Source of the DNA: Virgibacillus dokdonensis
GTDB taxonomy: Bacteria > Bacillota > Bacilli > Bacillales > Amphibacillaceae
Reading direction: 5' to 3'
Length of the DNA stretch: 64,000 nucleotides
Assembly: GCF_900166595.1 (NCBI RefSeq)
Contig: NZ_LT745763.1
Location: 1,768,814-1,832,813, forward strand
The notes under the pieces were generated by a model, which worked only from the letters and a program-made list of their open reading frames with translations, was not told the origin of the DNA and did no database searches. The position numbers were made by a program, and so were the translations under genes. Shown one piece after another: positions 10,087-21,931 of this stretch. The first letter of the stretch is position 1; every line of letters begins with the position of its first letter.

Positions 10087-11118
10087 ATGAATATTGAAGA
10101 ATTTGACTTTGATTTACCAAAAGAATTAATTGCTCAGACGCCGTTAAAAGAACGTACGGCTTCAAGGCTTCTTGTTTTAAATAAACAAACGAAAGCTATT
10201 TCTCACCACCATTTTTTTGATGTAAAGCAATTTTTAAAACCGGGGGATTGCCTTGTATTAAATAATACCCGAGTATTACCAGCAAGGCTTCATGGTATAA
10301 AAGAGGATACGGGAGCAAATGTTGAAATATTGTTGTTACATCAAGTAGACGGGGATTCGTGGGAAATACTTGCAAAGCCAGCGAAAAAAGTAAAGCTTGG
10401 AACGGTAATCCGTTTTGGAGATGGTCTCTTAACTGCAACAGTTACGCAAATCAAAGAGCATGGCGGTCGAGTGGTGGATTTCGCTTATACAGGAATCTTT
10501 TATGAGGTACTAGATCAATTAGGTGAGATGCCATTACCTCCTTATATCAAAGAACAACTTCCTGAAAAGGAACGTTATCAAACCGTTTATGCAAAAGAAG
10601 AAGGATCTGCTGCAGCTCCTACTGCTGGACTTCATTTTACGAAGGAGCTATTAAATGAATTAGAGCAAATGGGGGTATGCATTGCTTTTATCACATTACA
10701 TGTAGGACTAGGTACTTTTCGCCCGGTAAGTGTAGAGACAGTGGAAGAACATGAGATGCATGCAGAATTTTATCATATGGATCAGAATACAGCGGATTTG
10801 CTTAATGACGTTAAACAATCTGATGGTCGAATTATTTCAGTAGGTACTACATCTACACGTACTTTAGAGACCATTGCTAGGGATAATCATGGAACTTTTA
10901 AGCAAGCTAGTGGTTGGACAGATATCTTCATTTATCCTCCTTATCAGTTTCAAGCAGTTGATGGTTTAATTACTAATTTTCATTTACCTAAATCCACTTT
11001 ATTAATGTTAATTAGCGCATTTGCTGGTAAAGATGCTGTGATGGAAGCATATCGTGAAGCTGTACAAGAGCGATATCGTTTCTTTAGTTTTGGAGATGCC
11101 ATGTTTATATATGCTTAA
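10087..11118 (+). CDS. queA: S-adenosylmethionine:tRNA ribosyltransferase-isomerase
   Basis: QueA transfers and isomerises the ribosyl moiety of SAM to preQ1 in tRNA, forming epoxyqueuosine. The 343-residue protein starts [17 protein letters not shown] and has the conserved [28 protein letters not shown] and [17 protein letters not shown] motifs over its full length. Start ATG follows AAGGAG. The next gene, tgt, performs the preceding step on the same tRNAs. Confidence 0.98.
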   Translation: MNIEEFDFDLPKELIAQTPLKERTASRLLVLNKQTKAISHHHFFDVKQFLKPGDCLVLNNTRVLPARLHGIKEDTGANVEILLLHQVDGDSWEILAKPAKKVKLGTVIRFGDGLLTATVTQIKEHGGRVVDFAYTGIFYEVLDQLGEMPLPPYIKEQLPEKERYQTVYAKEEGSAAAPTAGLHFTKELLNELEQMGVCIAFITLHVGLGTFRPVSVETVEEHEMHAEFYHMDQNTADLLNDVKQSDGRIISVGTTSTRTLETIARDNHGTFKQASGWTDIFIYPPYQFQAVDGLITNFHLPKSTLLMLISAFAGKDAVMEAYREAVQERYRFFSFGDAMFIYA

Positions 11119-11225
11119 ATATACGCTTAACCACAGTGAATGATTTTGCAATAATTTTAACGTACTTTGCATGAAAAGATCACCCAACTGCTGAAAGAAC
11201 GACTTTATTGATAAAGGAAGAGTAA

Positions 11226-12368
<1,143 letters not shown>

Positions 12369-12393
12369 CGTGTAGAAGGGAGGAATAGAACAA

Positions 12394-12654
12394 ATGGAAA
12401 TGTTAGCAACGTTAGCACCACTTATTCTGATGTTTGTGCTTCTGTATTTTATACTTATTCGACCACAACAAAAGCGCCAAAAGCAAGTCAGAGAAATGCA
12501 ATCTAATTTGCAAAAAGGGGACGCTGTAGTTACGATTGGCGGTTTTCATGGAGAGATTCATGCAATGGATGAAGATACGCTAGTTTTACAAGCTGGAGAT
12601 GGATCTAAATTAACTTATGATCGTTCAGCAATCCGCGAAGTAAAACAACAATAA
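12394..12654 (+). CDS. yajC: Preprotein translocase subunit YajC
   Basis: The 86-residue protein has one amino-terminal membrane helix (about 4-22) followed by the conserved RPQQKRQKQ segment and a small cytoplasmic domain (QKGDAVVTIGGFHGEI). YajC associates with SecDF in the Sec translocase; secDF is 4 kb downstream. Start ATG follows GGGAGGAATAG. It is the last gene before a strong terminator. Confidence 0.95.
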   Translation: MEMLATLAPLILMFVLLYFILIRPQQKRQKQVREMQSNLQKGDAVVTIGGFHGEIHAMDEDTLVLQAGDGSKLTYDRSAIREVKQQ

Positions 12655-12748
12655 CTATGACGGTTACGCAATAAGGGATAAGCAATGGACGAGCGTCTGT
12701 TGCTTATGCCAGCGAACAGGAAAATTTTATACATAGGTATAAAGTAAT

Positions 12749-12787
12749 AAAGGAACACAAAGGCGATTGCTTTTGTGTTCCTTTTTT
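12749..12787 (+). terminator. Intrinsic terminator after yajC
   Basis: AAAGGAACACAAA pairs with its complement around GGCGATTGC and is followed by six T residues. It lies between yajC and the convergent membrane-protein gene. Confidence 0.88.
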
Positions 12788-12844
12788 GGTGAAAAATGGT
12801 TTGGCACCACAAAAAGATAGAATTGCTCTAGTATAATTGTTTAG

Positions 12845-13234
12845 TTATTTATCGCTTGACGACTCATCTCCAACGATGTTGACACCTAATGCACCACCAA
12901 ATAACGCAGCGGCCATATATCCAGCGTGGTGAAGGGATTGTTCAAATGTAAATCCTTGTTGGTAGCCTAAGTATTGTACAGATAAAACGAATAATGTAAA
13001 TCCCATTCCTGTAATTAGGCCAATGACCCATCCTTTTGTTTTTCCTTTAACGCCTGCTGCAAGCCCCCCAAGAAATAAACTGATAAGGCCAATGACGAAA
13101 GTGACCCATGACAAAGCAGGATCATTAAACGTAGTAAAGCGAAGCAACAAAGCTAATACAAAACTTGCGAGCATCATAAGTCCTAAAACAATAACCCATC
13201 CATATAATAATGCTACCCATTGTTTACTTTTCAT
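12845..13234 (-). CDS. yrzE: TIGR04086-type four-helix membrane protein (YrzE-like)
   Basis: The start at 13234 (minus strand ATG) follows AAAGGAGG; a longer frame from 13282 has no ribosome site. The 129-residue product has four predicted membrane helices, glycine-rich segments (LFLGGLAAGVKGKTKGWVIG) and a short acidic tail. It matches the TIGR04086 family of Bacillales. In B. subtilis yrzE is the neighbour of the yajC gene yrbF and near spoVB, the same arrangement. No function is known. Confidence 0.82.
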   Translation of the reverse strand: MKSKQWVALLYGWVIVLGLMMLASFVLALLLRFTTFNDPALSWVTFVIGLISLFLGGLAAGVKGKTKGWVIGLITGMGFTLFVLSVQYLGYQQGFTFEQSLHHAGYMAAALFGGALGVNIVGDESSSDK

Positions 13235-13376
13235 AACGATTGCCTCCTTTCCAGATTGTCCACTTACTTTCATCCTATTCACTTAGAAAAAATAATAGAC
13301 GAAAAATATTTTCTTTTTTAATGACATATAGTTGAAATATAGCGTAAAAAGGTAAGCATAGAAGGTGGGGAGTTAG

Positions 13377-14669
13377 TTGGAAATAATAGTAGCTTCAGTG
13401 ATTTTTATTTGCTGTTACGTATTTATTATGACAGAACAAATCAATCGTGCAGTCGTCACTTTAACAGGTGGAGTGTTGTTGTTATTAACAGGGATATATT
13501 CTGCAGAACGTATGTTAACAGAATATATTGATTGGAACACGATTGCGCTTTTATTTTCCATGATGGTACTAATAGCAATAACAGAAAAGACAGGCTTGTT
13601 TGCTTTTATAGCTATTCGCTTTGCGCAAAAGGTTAAAGGTGATCCAATACCTTTATTAATTGGTGCTGGGGTGTTAACAGGAATTGGTTCTGCTCTATTA
13701 GATAACGTAACAACGGTATTAATATTTGTTCCTATTATGCTTAAAATAACCAAGTTATTAAAGCTTCCATCGTTTCCGTACTTGCTAATGATTATTTTCA
13801 GCTCTAATATTGGTGGTGCAGCAACGTTAATTGGTGATCCTCCTAATATTATGATTGGACAAGCGGTGGAGCATTTAACATTTTCATCGTTTTTAATTCA
13901 TATGGCTCCAATTGCTATAATGATGTTCGGAGTGATGCTATTATTTGTTTTGGCGTTGTTTCGTAAATCGTTACGTAGGGCAGATTTTGATGTCAAAGAA
14001 TTATTAGCTATGGATGCACAAGCGTACTTGCACCGAACACCCATGTTATATCAGTCGATTACTGTTCTTCTATTAACGATAACGGGTTTTTTATTACACG
14101 CATTTTTGTATGTTGAATTAACTACAGTAGCATTATCTGGAGCTGTGTTACTTCTTCTTTTGACAGAAAAAGAATTAGCGTCGGGAAAGATTTTTGAAAA
14201 AGTGGAGTGGGTAACGTTATTCTTTTTTATAGGCTTGTTCACGCTAGTAGGAGGTTTAGAAGAAGTAGGAGTTATTGATGAAATCGCAAGAGCAATTATA
14301 GTTATAACGGATGGGGATTATGTACAGACTGTATTATTAATACTATGGGTATCTGGATTGTTTTCTGGGATCGTAGACAATATCCCCTTTGTTGCAGCAA
14401 TGATTCCTGTCGTTCAAGAGTTTGAAAGTTATGGAATGGTATATTTAGATCCTATTTGGTGGGCTTTAGCGCTAGGTGCTTGCTTAGGAGGAAACGCGAC
14501 GTTAATTGGAGCATCTGCTAATGTAGTAGTAACAGGGCTTGCTGAAGGAGCTCACGAAAAAATATCGTTTATTCGGTTTATGTTATATGGATTTCCGTTA
14601 GTGATTATATCCTTAGTTGTTTCTACGATCTATATATATTTCCGTTATTTAGTTCCTTATATTGGATAA
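13377..14669 (+). CDS. ArsB/NhaD-type anion or Na+/H+ transporter
   Basis: The 430-residue protein starts at TTG 13377 behind GGTGGGGAG and is an integral membrane protein with about eleven helices. Two inverted repeat signatures are seen: GGAATLIGDPPNIMIGQ at about 143-159 and GGNATLIGASANVVVTG near 365-381, typical of the ion transporter superfamily that includes ArsB and NhaD. There is no arsenic operon next to it (no arsR or arsC), so an arsenite function is not supported; Na+/H+ exchange or organic or inorganic anion transport is possible. B. subtilis has yrbG (DUF421) at this position. Confidence 0.85.
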   Translation: MEIIVASVIFICCYVFIMTEQINRAVVTLTGGVLLLLTGIYSAERMLTEYIDWNTIALLFSMMVLIAITEKTGLFAFIAIRFAQKVKGDPIPLLIGAGVLTGIGSALLDNVTTVLIFVPIMLKITKLLKLPSFPYLLMIIFSSNIGGAATLIGDPPNIMIGQAVEHLTFSSFLIHMAPIAIMMFGVMLLFVLALFRKSLRRADFDVKELLAMDAQAYLHRTPMLYQSITVLLLTITGFLLHAFLYVELTTVALSGAVLLLLLTEKELASGKIFEKVEWVTLFFFIGLFTLVGGLEEVGVIDEIARAIIVITDGDYVQTVLLILWVSGLFSGIVDNIPFVAAMIPVVQEFESYGMVYLDPIWWALALGACLGGNATLIGASANVVVTGLAEGAHEKISFIRFMLYGFPLVIISLVVSTIYIYFRYLVPYIG

Positions 14670-14675
14670 AAAATA

Positions 14676-14727
14676 AAAACACTTCCATACACGATGACTA
14701 ATAAGGCAGGAAGTGTTTTATTTTTTT
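14676..14727. terminator. Bidirectional terminator between the ArsB-type gene and spoVB
   Basis: AAAACACTTCC pairs with GGAAGTGTTTT across a 22-base loop. T-rich runs follow on both strands (TTTTATTTTTTT on plus; TTTTTATTTTTTA on minus), so it can serve both convergent genes. Confidence 0.85.
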
Positions 14728-14761
14728 CCATTATCGTCTGATATTTTAAAAACTCCCCAAT

Positions 14762-16312
14762 TTAAAGCCATTTTTGCAGAAAAGGGATTTGTTTCAATTC
14801 TTCTTTCGTTATAAAGCGAAGTAAAAATAAAAAAAGTATATAAATGAAACTTAATATAACAAAGATGATAATTAACAGTATAATCCCACCTTGCATATTT
14901 ACGTATATACGTTGTAATAGCTCACCGACTCCCCAAGTCAATAAGAGAAGAGCAATCATTTTTGATATATCTAAAACAGGTATGCTAAATTTAATCGCTT
15001 TATACAAAGCTCCTAAATGTAAAAGTGTAATTAATACGACGCTTAAGGAAATAGCTATTGCAACACCAGTAATCCCAAAATTCGGATTGGATGCGAGTAA
15101 AAAAAGCATGGCAAGCTTACAAAAAGCACCAATTAAACTATTCCACATAGCAGCTTTAGCAAGGTCAAGTGCTTGTAATGCGGCTTGTAATGGAGCTTGG
15201 ATATAAAGTAAAATAAAAAATGGAGCCATTATTGTGATAAATTTACTTGCATTAGCGGTTCCGTACATATATGTTAAAATAGGTACAGAAAATAAAGCCA
15301 GTACAATCGTAGCTATGGCTCCAGATGCAAAAGAAATCCGAATGGCTTGATGAATTCGGTAATGAATCATCCGTTTATTTTTTGTTGCCTCCGCTTCAGA
15401 AATAGAAGGGACTAAAGCGATGGATAAAGAATGGGTAATAAATGTTGGTAGAAACAGTAAAGGTAGTACATAACCTGTTAATTCACCGTATTGTTTTGTT
15501 GCTAATGTGGTGGATACCCCTGCTATGGCTAGACTTTGCGCAACAAGTATTGGCTCCAGAAAATGTGAAATAGATGCGATAAAGCGACTGCCTGTACTTG
15601 GTAAAGCAATGGAAAAAAGCTCCTTTATTGTAGATTTACTGGTTGCTAAATAAGAAAAAAAGTTTGTTCTTATTTTAATTCGTTTTTTTCGTTTGAATTT
15701 GTGCGTCATATAAATAAGTGACACAAATTCTCCTAAAATAATACTAAACATGGCTCCTGCTGCAGCATATTCAAGACCAAAAGGCAAGAGTAATTTAACA
15801 AACATTGCTACACAACTTATACGCACAATTTGTTCTAACACCTGTGCATAGCTTTGTGGTTTCATGTTTTGCTTTCCTTGGAAATAACCACGTAAAACGG
15901 ATGAAATAGCTATAATAGGAATGATTGGGCTGATAGCTAACAGTGGGTATAGTGTTCTTTCGTCAGTCAATAGATGTTTGGCGACAAACGGTGTCGCTGT
16001 AATCATTAAAGTGGTAAAGACGATACTAGAAATACCTGTAATGACCAAGGATACGATGACAATTTTTTTTGTTTTTGCTTCATCGCCACGAGCTTCTGCT
16101 TCAGCAATACGTTTAGAGATAGCAACAGGTAAGCCAAGCTGTGTTAATGTGATGACGAGAAAAAATGTCGGTAAAGCCATCATATAAAGACCAACACCTT
16201 CTTCACCAATCAATCGAGCGACGACGATTCGATTGATAAAGCCTAGAAAACGAGTGATCATACCTGCAAGAATAAGAATAAGTGTACCTTGTAAAAAAGT
16301 TTGTTTCGTCAT
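14762..16312 (-). CDS. spoVB: Stage V sporulation protein B, MOP-family membrane protein
   Basis: SpoVB is required for spore cortex synthesis and belongs to the MOP (MATE/MVF/polysaccharide) exporter superfamily, whose members include lipid II flippases. The start is placed at ATG 16312, giving 516 residues beginning MTKQTFLQGTLI, closely matching the B. subtilis start and length (518). About 14 membrane helices are present; EEGVGLYMMALPTFF and GLPVAISKRIAEAEARGD are strongly conserved. A frame opening at 16354 adds an unsupported leader. It is divergent from comN, as in B. subtilis. Confidence 0.96.
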   Translation of the reverse strand: MTKQTFLQGTLILILAGMITRFLGFINRIVVARLIGEEGVGLYMMALPTFFLVITLTQLGLPVAISKRIAEAEARGDEAKTKKIVIVSLVITGISSIVFTTLMITATPFVAKHLLTDERTLYPLLAISPIIPIIAISSVLRGYFQGKQNMKPQSYAQVLEQIVRISCVAMFVKLLLPFGLEYAAAGAMFSIILGEFVSLIYMTHKFKRKKRIKIRTNFFSYLATSKSTIKELFSIALPSTGSRFIASISHFLEPILVAQSLAIAGVSTTLATKQYGELTGYVLPLLFLPTFITHSLSIALVPSISEAEATKNKRMIHYRIHQAIRISFASGAIATIVLALFSVPILTYMYGTANASKFITIMAPFFILLYIQAPLQAALQALDLAKAAMWNSLIGAFCKLAMLFLLASNPNFGITGVAIAISLSVVLITLLHLGALYKAIKFSIPVLDISKMIALLLLTWGVGELLQRIYVNMQGGIILLIIIFVILSFIYILFLFLLRFITKEELKQIPFLQKWL

Positions 16313-16438
16313 CTTGACGACCTGCCTTCTCAAATAATGGAATATCATATACAATGATATATATGCAAATTAATGGTCCAAGCATGACAAGAATAAGCAA
16401 ATAAGAATATTTTAACTCCATAAAAGGAGGGAGTTCTG

Positions 16439-16738
16439 TTGGAAATCGTACAAACTGTATCTGAATGGAAAGAAATGGTCCGTCCAGCTTTGCAAAGTAA
16501 GGCGGAAGAATTTCATTTAATGGGATATGAAGAAGCAACGCCAGAAGATGTTTGGAAATGTCTTGTAGGGAAAGTATGGAAAGGCGACCCTGAAAAAAGA
16601 ATTTATGAAGTAGTACAAGACATTTTTCAATTAACAACAGCGACTTACATTAGTTATTTAACTGTAAGTGCACAGCAAAATGATGATTTATTTGCTTCTA
16701 TTGCAGCAGTTACGAATACAGAAATGAACCATCATTAA
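16439..16738 (+). CDS. comN: Post-transcriptional regulator ComN (YrzD)
   Basis: The 99-residue acidic protein starts at TTG 16439 behind AAAGGAGGGAG. It matches the ComN family (VRPALQSKAEEFHLMGYEEATPEDVWKCL in overlapping pieces, then KGDPEKRIYEVVQDIF) and ends in a variable tail. In B. subtilis ComN acts post-transcriptionally on competence operon comE and lies between spoVB and secDF, the same position as here. It contains one Cys and no recognisable enzymatic motif. Confidence 0.9.
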   Translation: MEIVQTVSEWKEMVRPALQSKAEEFHLMGYEEATPEDVWKCLVGKVWKGDPEKRIYEVVQDIFQLTTATYISYLTVSAQQNDDLFASIAAVTNTEMNHH

Positions 16739-16787
16739 ATTACTACATAATGAATGACCCTAATGATAAGAGGGAGGACAATTTGTA

Positions 16788-19058
16788 ATGAAAATGAGAG
16801 GCAGAATTGTTGCCTTTTTTCTAATCGTACTTATCTTTGCTGGTACAATTGGAACAACGGTTACAGGGATTACAAAAGATATTAATTTAGGTTTGGACTT
16901 ACAAGGTGGATTTGAAGTTCTATATAAAGTTGAACCAGTTGACACTCAACAGGAGGTAGACCGTACAACGTTAGAATCAACGGTAGAGACTTTAAATGAT
17001 CGTGTGAATCGACTTGGAATTAGTGAAGCAAGTATAGATATTGAAGGAGAAGACCGCATTCGTGTCCAGCTTGCTGGAGTAGAAAATCAAACCGAAGCAA
17101 GAGAGTTACTATCAACAACAGCACAGCTTTCTTTTCGTGATGTTAATGATAAAGAGCTTTTAAGTGGCAATGATGTTAAAGAAAATAGCGCGAAGCAGGA
17201 TTTCGATCCTAAAAGTAATCAACCAATCGTTACATTAGAATTGAAGGATGCAGAGAAATTTGGTGAAGTAACGAGTAAAATAAAGGATATGAATAACCCA
17301 GAAACGACTTATCCAGATAATTTATTAGTCATTTGGATGGATTACAAAGAAGGTGATTCTTTTGCAGAAGAGTATGGAAAAGAGGATCCTAAATATGTTT
17401 CTGCTCCTAGCGTAACGCAGACATTAAATACGAACCAAGTCATGATTTCTGGTAATTTCACCGTGGAATCTGCAAAGCAATTAGCCAATGTCATTAATTC
17501 TGGTTCCTTACCAGTACACATGGTCGAGAAATATTCTACATCGGTAGGAGCACAGTTTGGGGAGCAGGCGTTAAACAAAACCGTTTTTGCAGGATTTATT
17601 GGTGTTGGCATCATCTTTCTCTTTATGATAGCTATTTATCGTTTCCCTGGTTTAATTGCAGTAATTAATTTAAGCATCTATATTTACCTTATTCTATTTG
17701 TATTTGAATTAATGAATGGTGTATTAACGTTACCAGGTATTGCTGCCCTCATCCTCGGTGTAGGTATGGCTGTTGATGCCAATGTCATTACATTCGAGCG
17801 CATTAAGGAAGAATTACGCACTGGAAAATCGTTAATTTCTTCATTTAAAGCTGGTACGAAGAATTCACTTTCAACCATATTAGATGCAAACATAACGACG
17901 CTAATTGCAGCTTCCGTATTATTTATTTTCGGAACAAGCTCCGTCAAAGGTTTTGCAACGATGTTAATCGTTAGTATTCTTGTGAGCTTTATTACGGCTG
18001 TCTTTGGTACTCGTTTACTTTTAAGCTTATGGATTAAAAGTCCGTTTTTAAAACAGCGTCCTAGTTGGTTTGCTGTAAAAAGGTCAGACATTAAAGATAT
18101 TAAGGATAAGCAAGTTGAAGAAGCAAAATTATTTAATCGAGAAATCAATGTTGTTCAACATCGAAAGAAATTCTTTTGGATATCAACGATTATGGTTGTG
18201 CTAGGAATCGTTTCCCTTGCCTTATTTAAATTAAATCCAGGTATCGATTTTACAAGTGGTTCAAGAATTGAAATTTTAGCTGAAACTAGCATCACTACAG
18301 ATGAAGTAGAGAAGGAGTTTGGCAAGCTTGATCTTGAAGTGAAATCGATCGTTTCTTCAGGGGAAAATGGAGAGATGGCCATTGCGAGATTTGATAGAGT
18401 ATTAAGTAAAAACAAAATTGCTGAAGTGAAAAGCCATTTTGTAGATACTTATGGCAATGAGCCAAACGTTAGTGTTGTTTCACCAATTGTTGGTGAAGAG
18501 CTCGTGAAAAATGCGGCTTACGCTGTCGCCATTGCTTCTATATTTATGATTATTTATGTCACTATTCGTTTTGAATTCTTTTTCGCTATTACGGCGATAA
18601 TTGCTTTATTACACGATGCTTTCTTTACGATCGCGATTTTTAGTGTTACGCAAATTGAATTTGATATAACCATTGTGGCAGCGATTCTTACAATTGTTGG
18701 TTATTCTATAAATGATACCATTGTTACTTTTGACCGAATTAGAGAGAATTTAAGGAAAAAGAAAAAAATTAAATCGTATAAAGAGCTTGCTAGCGTTGTT
18801 AATCGAAGCTTAGTACAAACGTTTGTACGTAGTATCAATACGTCCATTACCACATTAATTGCTGTATTAGCATTTTTATTTCTAGGTGCTGAATCAATTG
18901 GTGGATTTGCAATTGCTTTAACGTTTGGTTTATTAGCTGGTACGTATTCGTCACTTTTCTTAGCCTCACAATTATGGCTTGTATGGCGAGGAAAAATGAT
19001 TAAGAAAAAACCAGTTGATTTTACAAAGAAAAAGCGTGTAGAAGGCCCACAAGTATAG
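16788..19058 (+). CDS. secDF: Fused protein translocase subunit SecDF
   Basis: SecDF uses proton motive force to help pull exported proteins through SecYEG. This is the fused form usual in Bacillus: 756 residues with a SecD half (about 1-420) and a SecF half (about 455-745), twelve membrane helices in two sets of six and two large external domains. The SecD signature DLQGGFEVLYKVEP and the GVGMAVDANVITFERIKEEL motif with its transmembrane Asp, and the SecF counterpart VGYSINDTIVTFDRIREN, are visible. Start ATG follows AGGGAGG. It is preceded by comN by 49 bases and followed by a hairpin. Confidence 0.98.
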   Translation: MKMRGRIVAFFLIVLIFAGTIGTTVTGITKDINLGLDLQGGFEVLYKVEPVDTQQEVDRTTLESTVETLNDRVNRLGISEASIDIEGEDRIRVQLAGVENQTEARELLSTTAQLSFRDVNDKELLSGNDVKENSAKQDFDPKSNQPIVTLELKDAEKFGEVTSKIKDMNNPETTYPDNLLVIWMDYKEGDSFAEEYGKEDPKYVSAPSVTQTLNTNQVMISGNFTVESAKQLANVINSGSLPVHMVEKYSTSVGAQFGEQALNKTVFAGFIGVGIIFLFMIAIYRFPGLIAVINLSIYIYLILFVFELMNGVLTLPGIAALILGVGMAVDANVITFERIKEELRTGKSLISSFKAGTKNSLSTILDANITTLIAASVLFIFGTSSVKGFATMLIVSILVSFITAVFGTRLLLSLWIKSPFLKQRPSWFAVKRSDIKDIKDKQVEEAKLFNREINVVQHRKKFFWISTIMVVLGIVSLALFKLNPGIDFTSGSRIEILAETSITTDEVEKEFGKLDLEVKSIVSSGENGEMAIARFDRVLSKNKIAEVKSHFVDTYGNEPNVSVVSPIVGEELVKNAAYAVAIASIFMIIYVTIRFEFFFAITAIIALLHDAFFTIAIFSVTQIEFDITIVAAILTIVGYSINDTIVTFDRIRENLRKKKKIKSYKELASVVNRSLVQTFVRSINTSITTLIAVLAFLFLGAESIGGFAIALTFGLLAGTYSSLFLASQLWLVWRGKMIKKKPVDFTKKKRVEGPQV

Positions 19059-19070
19059 ACAATAAGGAGA

Positions 19071-19109
19071 GGCTCTCATCAAACGTCTAGGTACGTTTGG
19101 TGTAGAGCC
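19071..19109 (+). terminator. Strong hairpin after secDF
   Basis: GGCTCT...CAAACGT pairs with ACGTTTG...AGAGCC around CTAGGT, with a small internal mismatch. The T tract is weak (GTCCTTGCTTTTA). It is probably the secDF terminator. Confidence 0.65.
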
Positions 19110-19185
19110 GTCCTTGCTTTTAAAGTGTTTATAGAAAAGGGAAAAAGGGTATATAATACTGCGTTTGTTAAAAGGAGGGGAATAT

Positions 19186-19512
19186 GTGAGAGGTCAAACA
19201 TATGTTATATTTACCATTGTTTTTGTGATTATCGTAGCAGTATTTGCCGTTACGAATGTGGAGACAGTGGAGGTCAATTACCTCTTTTGGTCCGCGGAAT
19301 CACCGTTAATATTAGTCATTCTATTTTCCGTACTAATGGGCGGTTTAATAACTGCAACAGTAGGGTTAATTAAGATGTACCGTATGCAAAGAGAAATGAA
19401 GCGCCTTGAAGCTGAAAATTTCAACTTGATGAACAGGTTAGAAGAAGAAGGTATTTCACACCCTAAAGAAGAAAGCGAAGCGCTTCAATTAACTGAGGAG
19501 AAAGAAAAGTAG
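19186..19512 (+). CDS. yrvD: LapA-family membrane protein (YrvD-like)
   Basis: The start chosen is GTG 19186, five bases after AAAGGAGGGG; the frame could open earlier but without a ribosome site. The 108-residue protein has two amino-terminal membrane helices (about 5-25 and 42-63) and a basic-then-acidic coiled-coil tail (MQREMKRLEAENFNLMNRLEEE). This is the LapA/DUF1049 organisation. B. subtilis has yrvD just before recJ, the same place. E. coli LapA acts in lipopolysaccharide regulation, which cannot apply here, so the role is unknown. Confidence 0.85.
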   Translation: MRGQTYVIFTIVFVIIVAVFAVTNVETVEVNYLFWSAESPLILVILFSVLMGGLITATVGLIKMYRMQREMKRLEAENFNLMNRLEEEGISHPKEESEALQLTEEKEK

Positions 19513-19554
19513 TCTTTAACTAATTTCATGACAAAAAATATAGAGGAAATGTAG

Positions 19555-19584
19555 TTGCTCCCCCTGTAACTATTTATGTATAAT
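19555..19584 (+). promoter_or_regulatory. Candidate sigma-A promoter for recJ-apt
   Basis: TTGCTC at 19555-19560 and TATAAT at 19579-19584 are spaced by 18 bases, just before the recJ ribosome site. Confidence 0.6.
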
Positions 19585-19606
19585 GGATAGGTCAGGGGGG
19601 TAAATT

Positions 19607-21931
19607 ATGTTGGCAAGCAAGGCAAATTGGAATTTTATCGAACAAGAAATAGCGAACGTAGAAAGGGACAACGACTCCCTGTCTATTTCCCCTATCATTG
19701 AAAAATTACTGGTACAAAGAGGGGTTACGACGAAACAAGCTGTATCTAAATTTTTAAAACCAGATTTAGAAGACTTACATAGTCCAGATAAACTTCTTTC
19801 CATAGATAAAGCAGTAAAAAGAGTGAAATTAGCAATTGAACAAGGTGAAAAACTACTTGTGTTTGGTGATTATGATGCTGATGGAGTTACTGCTACGACG
19901 GTTTTGATAAAGGCATTACAAGAATTAGGTGCTCTGTGCGACTATTATATTCCGAATCGCTTTACAGAGGGGTATGGTCCAAATGAAGCTGCTTTTCGAC
20001 AAGCACATCGAGAGGGATATACACTTATAATAACAGTAGACACGGGTATTGCCGCTATGGAAGAAGCAAAAATAGCGCAAGAATTAGGCATGGATGTAAT
20101 CATCACAGACCATCATGAGGTTCAAGAAAATGTACCAGAATGTTATGCGATTATTCATCCTAAATGCTCACCTGATTATTTGTTTCAGGAGTTAGCTGGC
20201 GTTGGCGTAGCATTTAAATTTGCGCAAGCATTGCTTGGATATCTTCCCAAGCAATTGTTAAGTTTTGTTGCAATAGGTACTGTAGCAGACCTTGTACCGT
20301 TAGTGGATGAAAATCGTATATTGGTATACAACGGCTTAAAAGAATTAGCAAACACCACCAATCCAGGTTTAAAAGCTTTAAAACAGACTGCTAACATTAA
20401 CGGTAATGTAACAGAAGAAGATGTGGGTTTTGCTATCGGGCCCAGACTAAATGCTGTAGGAAGACTTCAATCAGCAGACATGGCAGTAGAATTAATGCTA
20501 ACCGAAGATCCACAAGAAGCTATAACCATTGCTGAAGAAATGGAAGAGATAAATAGCGAAAGACAACAAATTGTGCAAAAGATTGTAAAAGAAGCAGAGC
20601 GATTACTATCTGATAAAGAGCAGCAAGACGTTATTGTTGTAGCAAAGGAAGGTTGGAATGAAGGGGTATTAGGAATTGTTGCTTCTAAGCTAGTTCGTAA
20701 ATGGGACAGACCAGCAATTGTTCTGTCTATTAAACCAAATGAAGGAATTGCAAAAGGATCTGCCAGAAGCATCCCAGCTTTTGATTTATTTCACAATTGT
20801 ATGCAAGTAAATCATTTATTCGAGCAATTTGGTGGACATTCTCAAGCAGCAGGGATGACATTAGCATTAACGAATGTTCAACCGTTGGAACTAGCTTTAA
20901 ACAAACAAATCGCTCAACAATTAAGCGAGTCAGACTTCAAACAAGAGTTAAACATTCATGCCACTTTACCTGTTTCACAAATAAATATTCCTTTAATTAA
21001 GGAAATTCAACAATTAGCTCCATTTGGAATGCATAATTCGAAACCGTTGTTTCATATAAAAGCTATACCAGAACAATCAAGGCAAATTGGGAGTATGAAA
21101 AATCACCTTAAATTGCAGTTCACAGAAAATAATCAACAACTTGATGCGATCGGTTTTGGCTTTGGAGAGTTGTACAACTACCTTACTCCTCATACGCCTG
21201 TTAACATCGTAGGCGAGTTAAGCATTAATGAATGGAATGGCAGTCAAAAACCACAGCTAATGATTCAAGACTTGTCTATTGATGAATGGCAGCTGTTTGA
21301 TCATCGTGGAAAGCGGCAAGCAAATTTAAATGAATTTATTCATTCATACTCATCTGTTTTTAGTATAGGAGATCGTACCCGTGCGGAGTCTTTAGGAATC
21401 CCTCATAAAGATTATCAAGACGACTGGTCTTCGTTGGAAAATGTGGATACATTAATTTTATTTGCACTGCCATCAAACTTAAAAGACTTAGAAGCATTAC
21501 TGAAACAAATTAAGCCAAAAAATATTCATCTGTGTTATTATGTAAAAGATAGCATTTATTTGCGTGCTTTTCCGTCTAGAGATGACTTTAAAAAGATGTA
21601 TATTTTTTTACAACAGAAAAAAGTAGTATCCATTGATAAAGATTTACCTCCATTTGCACAAACAAATGGTTGGAGCAAGGATAAATTGTTGTTCTTAATT
21701 CATGTGTTTTACGAACTTCATTTTATACAGATAGAAGGCAGAATAATACAGGTTGAAGAAAAGCCATTAAAAAAAGATTTGCAGGAGTCAGCAACATATC
21801 AGAAACGTTTACAGCAAGCTGAGATTGAAAGGAAATTGTACTACTCAAATTACGAGCAATTAAAAAAACATTTTACAAACTGTATGGAACATTTGGGAAG
21901 GCCCAAGGAGGAACAAAGCTATGGATTATAA
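19607..21931 (+). CDS. recJ: Single-stranded-DNA-specific exonuclease RecJ
   Basis: RecJ degrades single-stranded DNA 5' to 3' in recombination and mismatch or base repair. The 774-residue protein has the DHH phosphoesterase core: [13 protein letters not shown] at 86-98, ITDHHE with DHH at 168-170, and the [12 protein letters not shown] and [11 protein letters not shown] motifs. The DHHA1 domain ([11 protein letters not shown] and [12 protein letters not shown]) follows, then an OB fold and the long carboxy-terminal extension typical of Bacillus RecJ. Start ATG follows GGGGGGT. Its end overlaps the start of apt by 11 bases. Confidence 0.97.
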   Translation: MLASKANWNFIEQEIANVERDNDSLSISPIIEKLLVQRGVTTKQAVSKFLKPDLEDLHSPDKLLSIDKAVKRVKLAIEQGEKLLVFGDYDADGVTATTVLIKALQELGALCDYYIPNRFTEGYGPNEAAFRQAHREGYTLIITVDTGIAAMEEAKIAQELGMDVIITDHHEVQENVPECYAIIHPKCSPDYLFQELAGVGVAFKFAQALLGYLPKQLLSFVAIGTVADLVPLVDENRILVYNGLKELANTTNPGLKALKQTANINGNVTEEDVGFAIGPRLNAVGRLQSADMAVELMLTEDPQEAITIAEEMEEINSERQQIVQKIVKEAERLLSDKEQQDVIVVAKEGWNEGVLGIVASKLVRKWDRPAIVLSIKPNEGIAKGSARSIPAFDLFHNCMQVNHLFEQFGGHSQAAGMTLALTNVQPLELALNKQIAQQLSESDFKQELNIHATLPVSQINIPLIKEIQQLAPFGMHNSKPLFHIKAIPEQSRQIGSMKNHLKLQFTENNQQLDAIGFGFGELYNYLTPHTPVNIVGELSINEWNGSQKPQLMIQDLSIDEWQLFDHRGKRQANLNEFIHSYSSVFSIGDRTRAESLGIPHKDYQDDWSSLENVDTLILFALPSNLKDLEALLKQIKPKNIHLCYYVKDSIYLRAFPSRDDFKKMYIFLQQKKVVSIDKDLPPFAQTNGWSKDKLLFLIHVFYELHFIQIEGRIIQVEEKPLKKDLQESATYQKRLQQAEIERKLYYSNYEQLKKHFTNCMEHLGRPKEEQSYGL

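Noticed and set aside
13023..13286. Plus-strand frame opposite the YrzE-like gene
   Set aside because: The minus strand has a good ribosome site and a four-helix membrane protein at the expected position.
17684..18148. Minus-strand frames inside secDF, including 17342-17614 and 18155-18415
   Set aside because: They are shadows of a well-conserved translocase gene, without ribosome sites or recognisable products.
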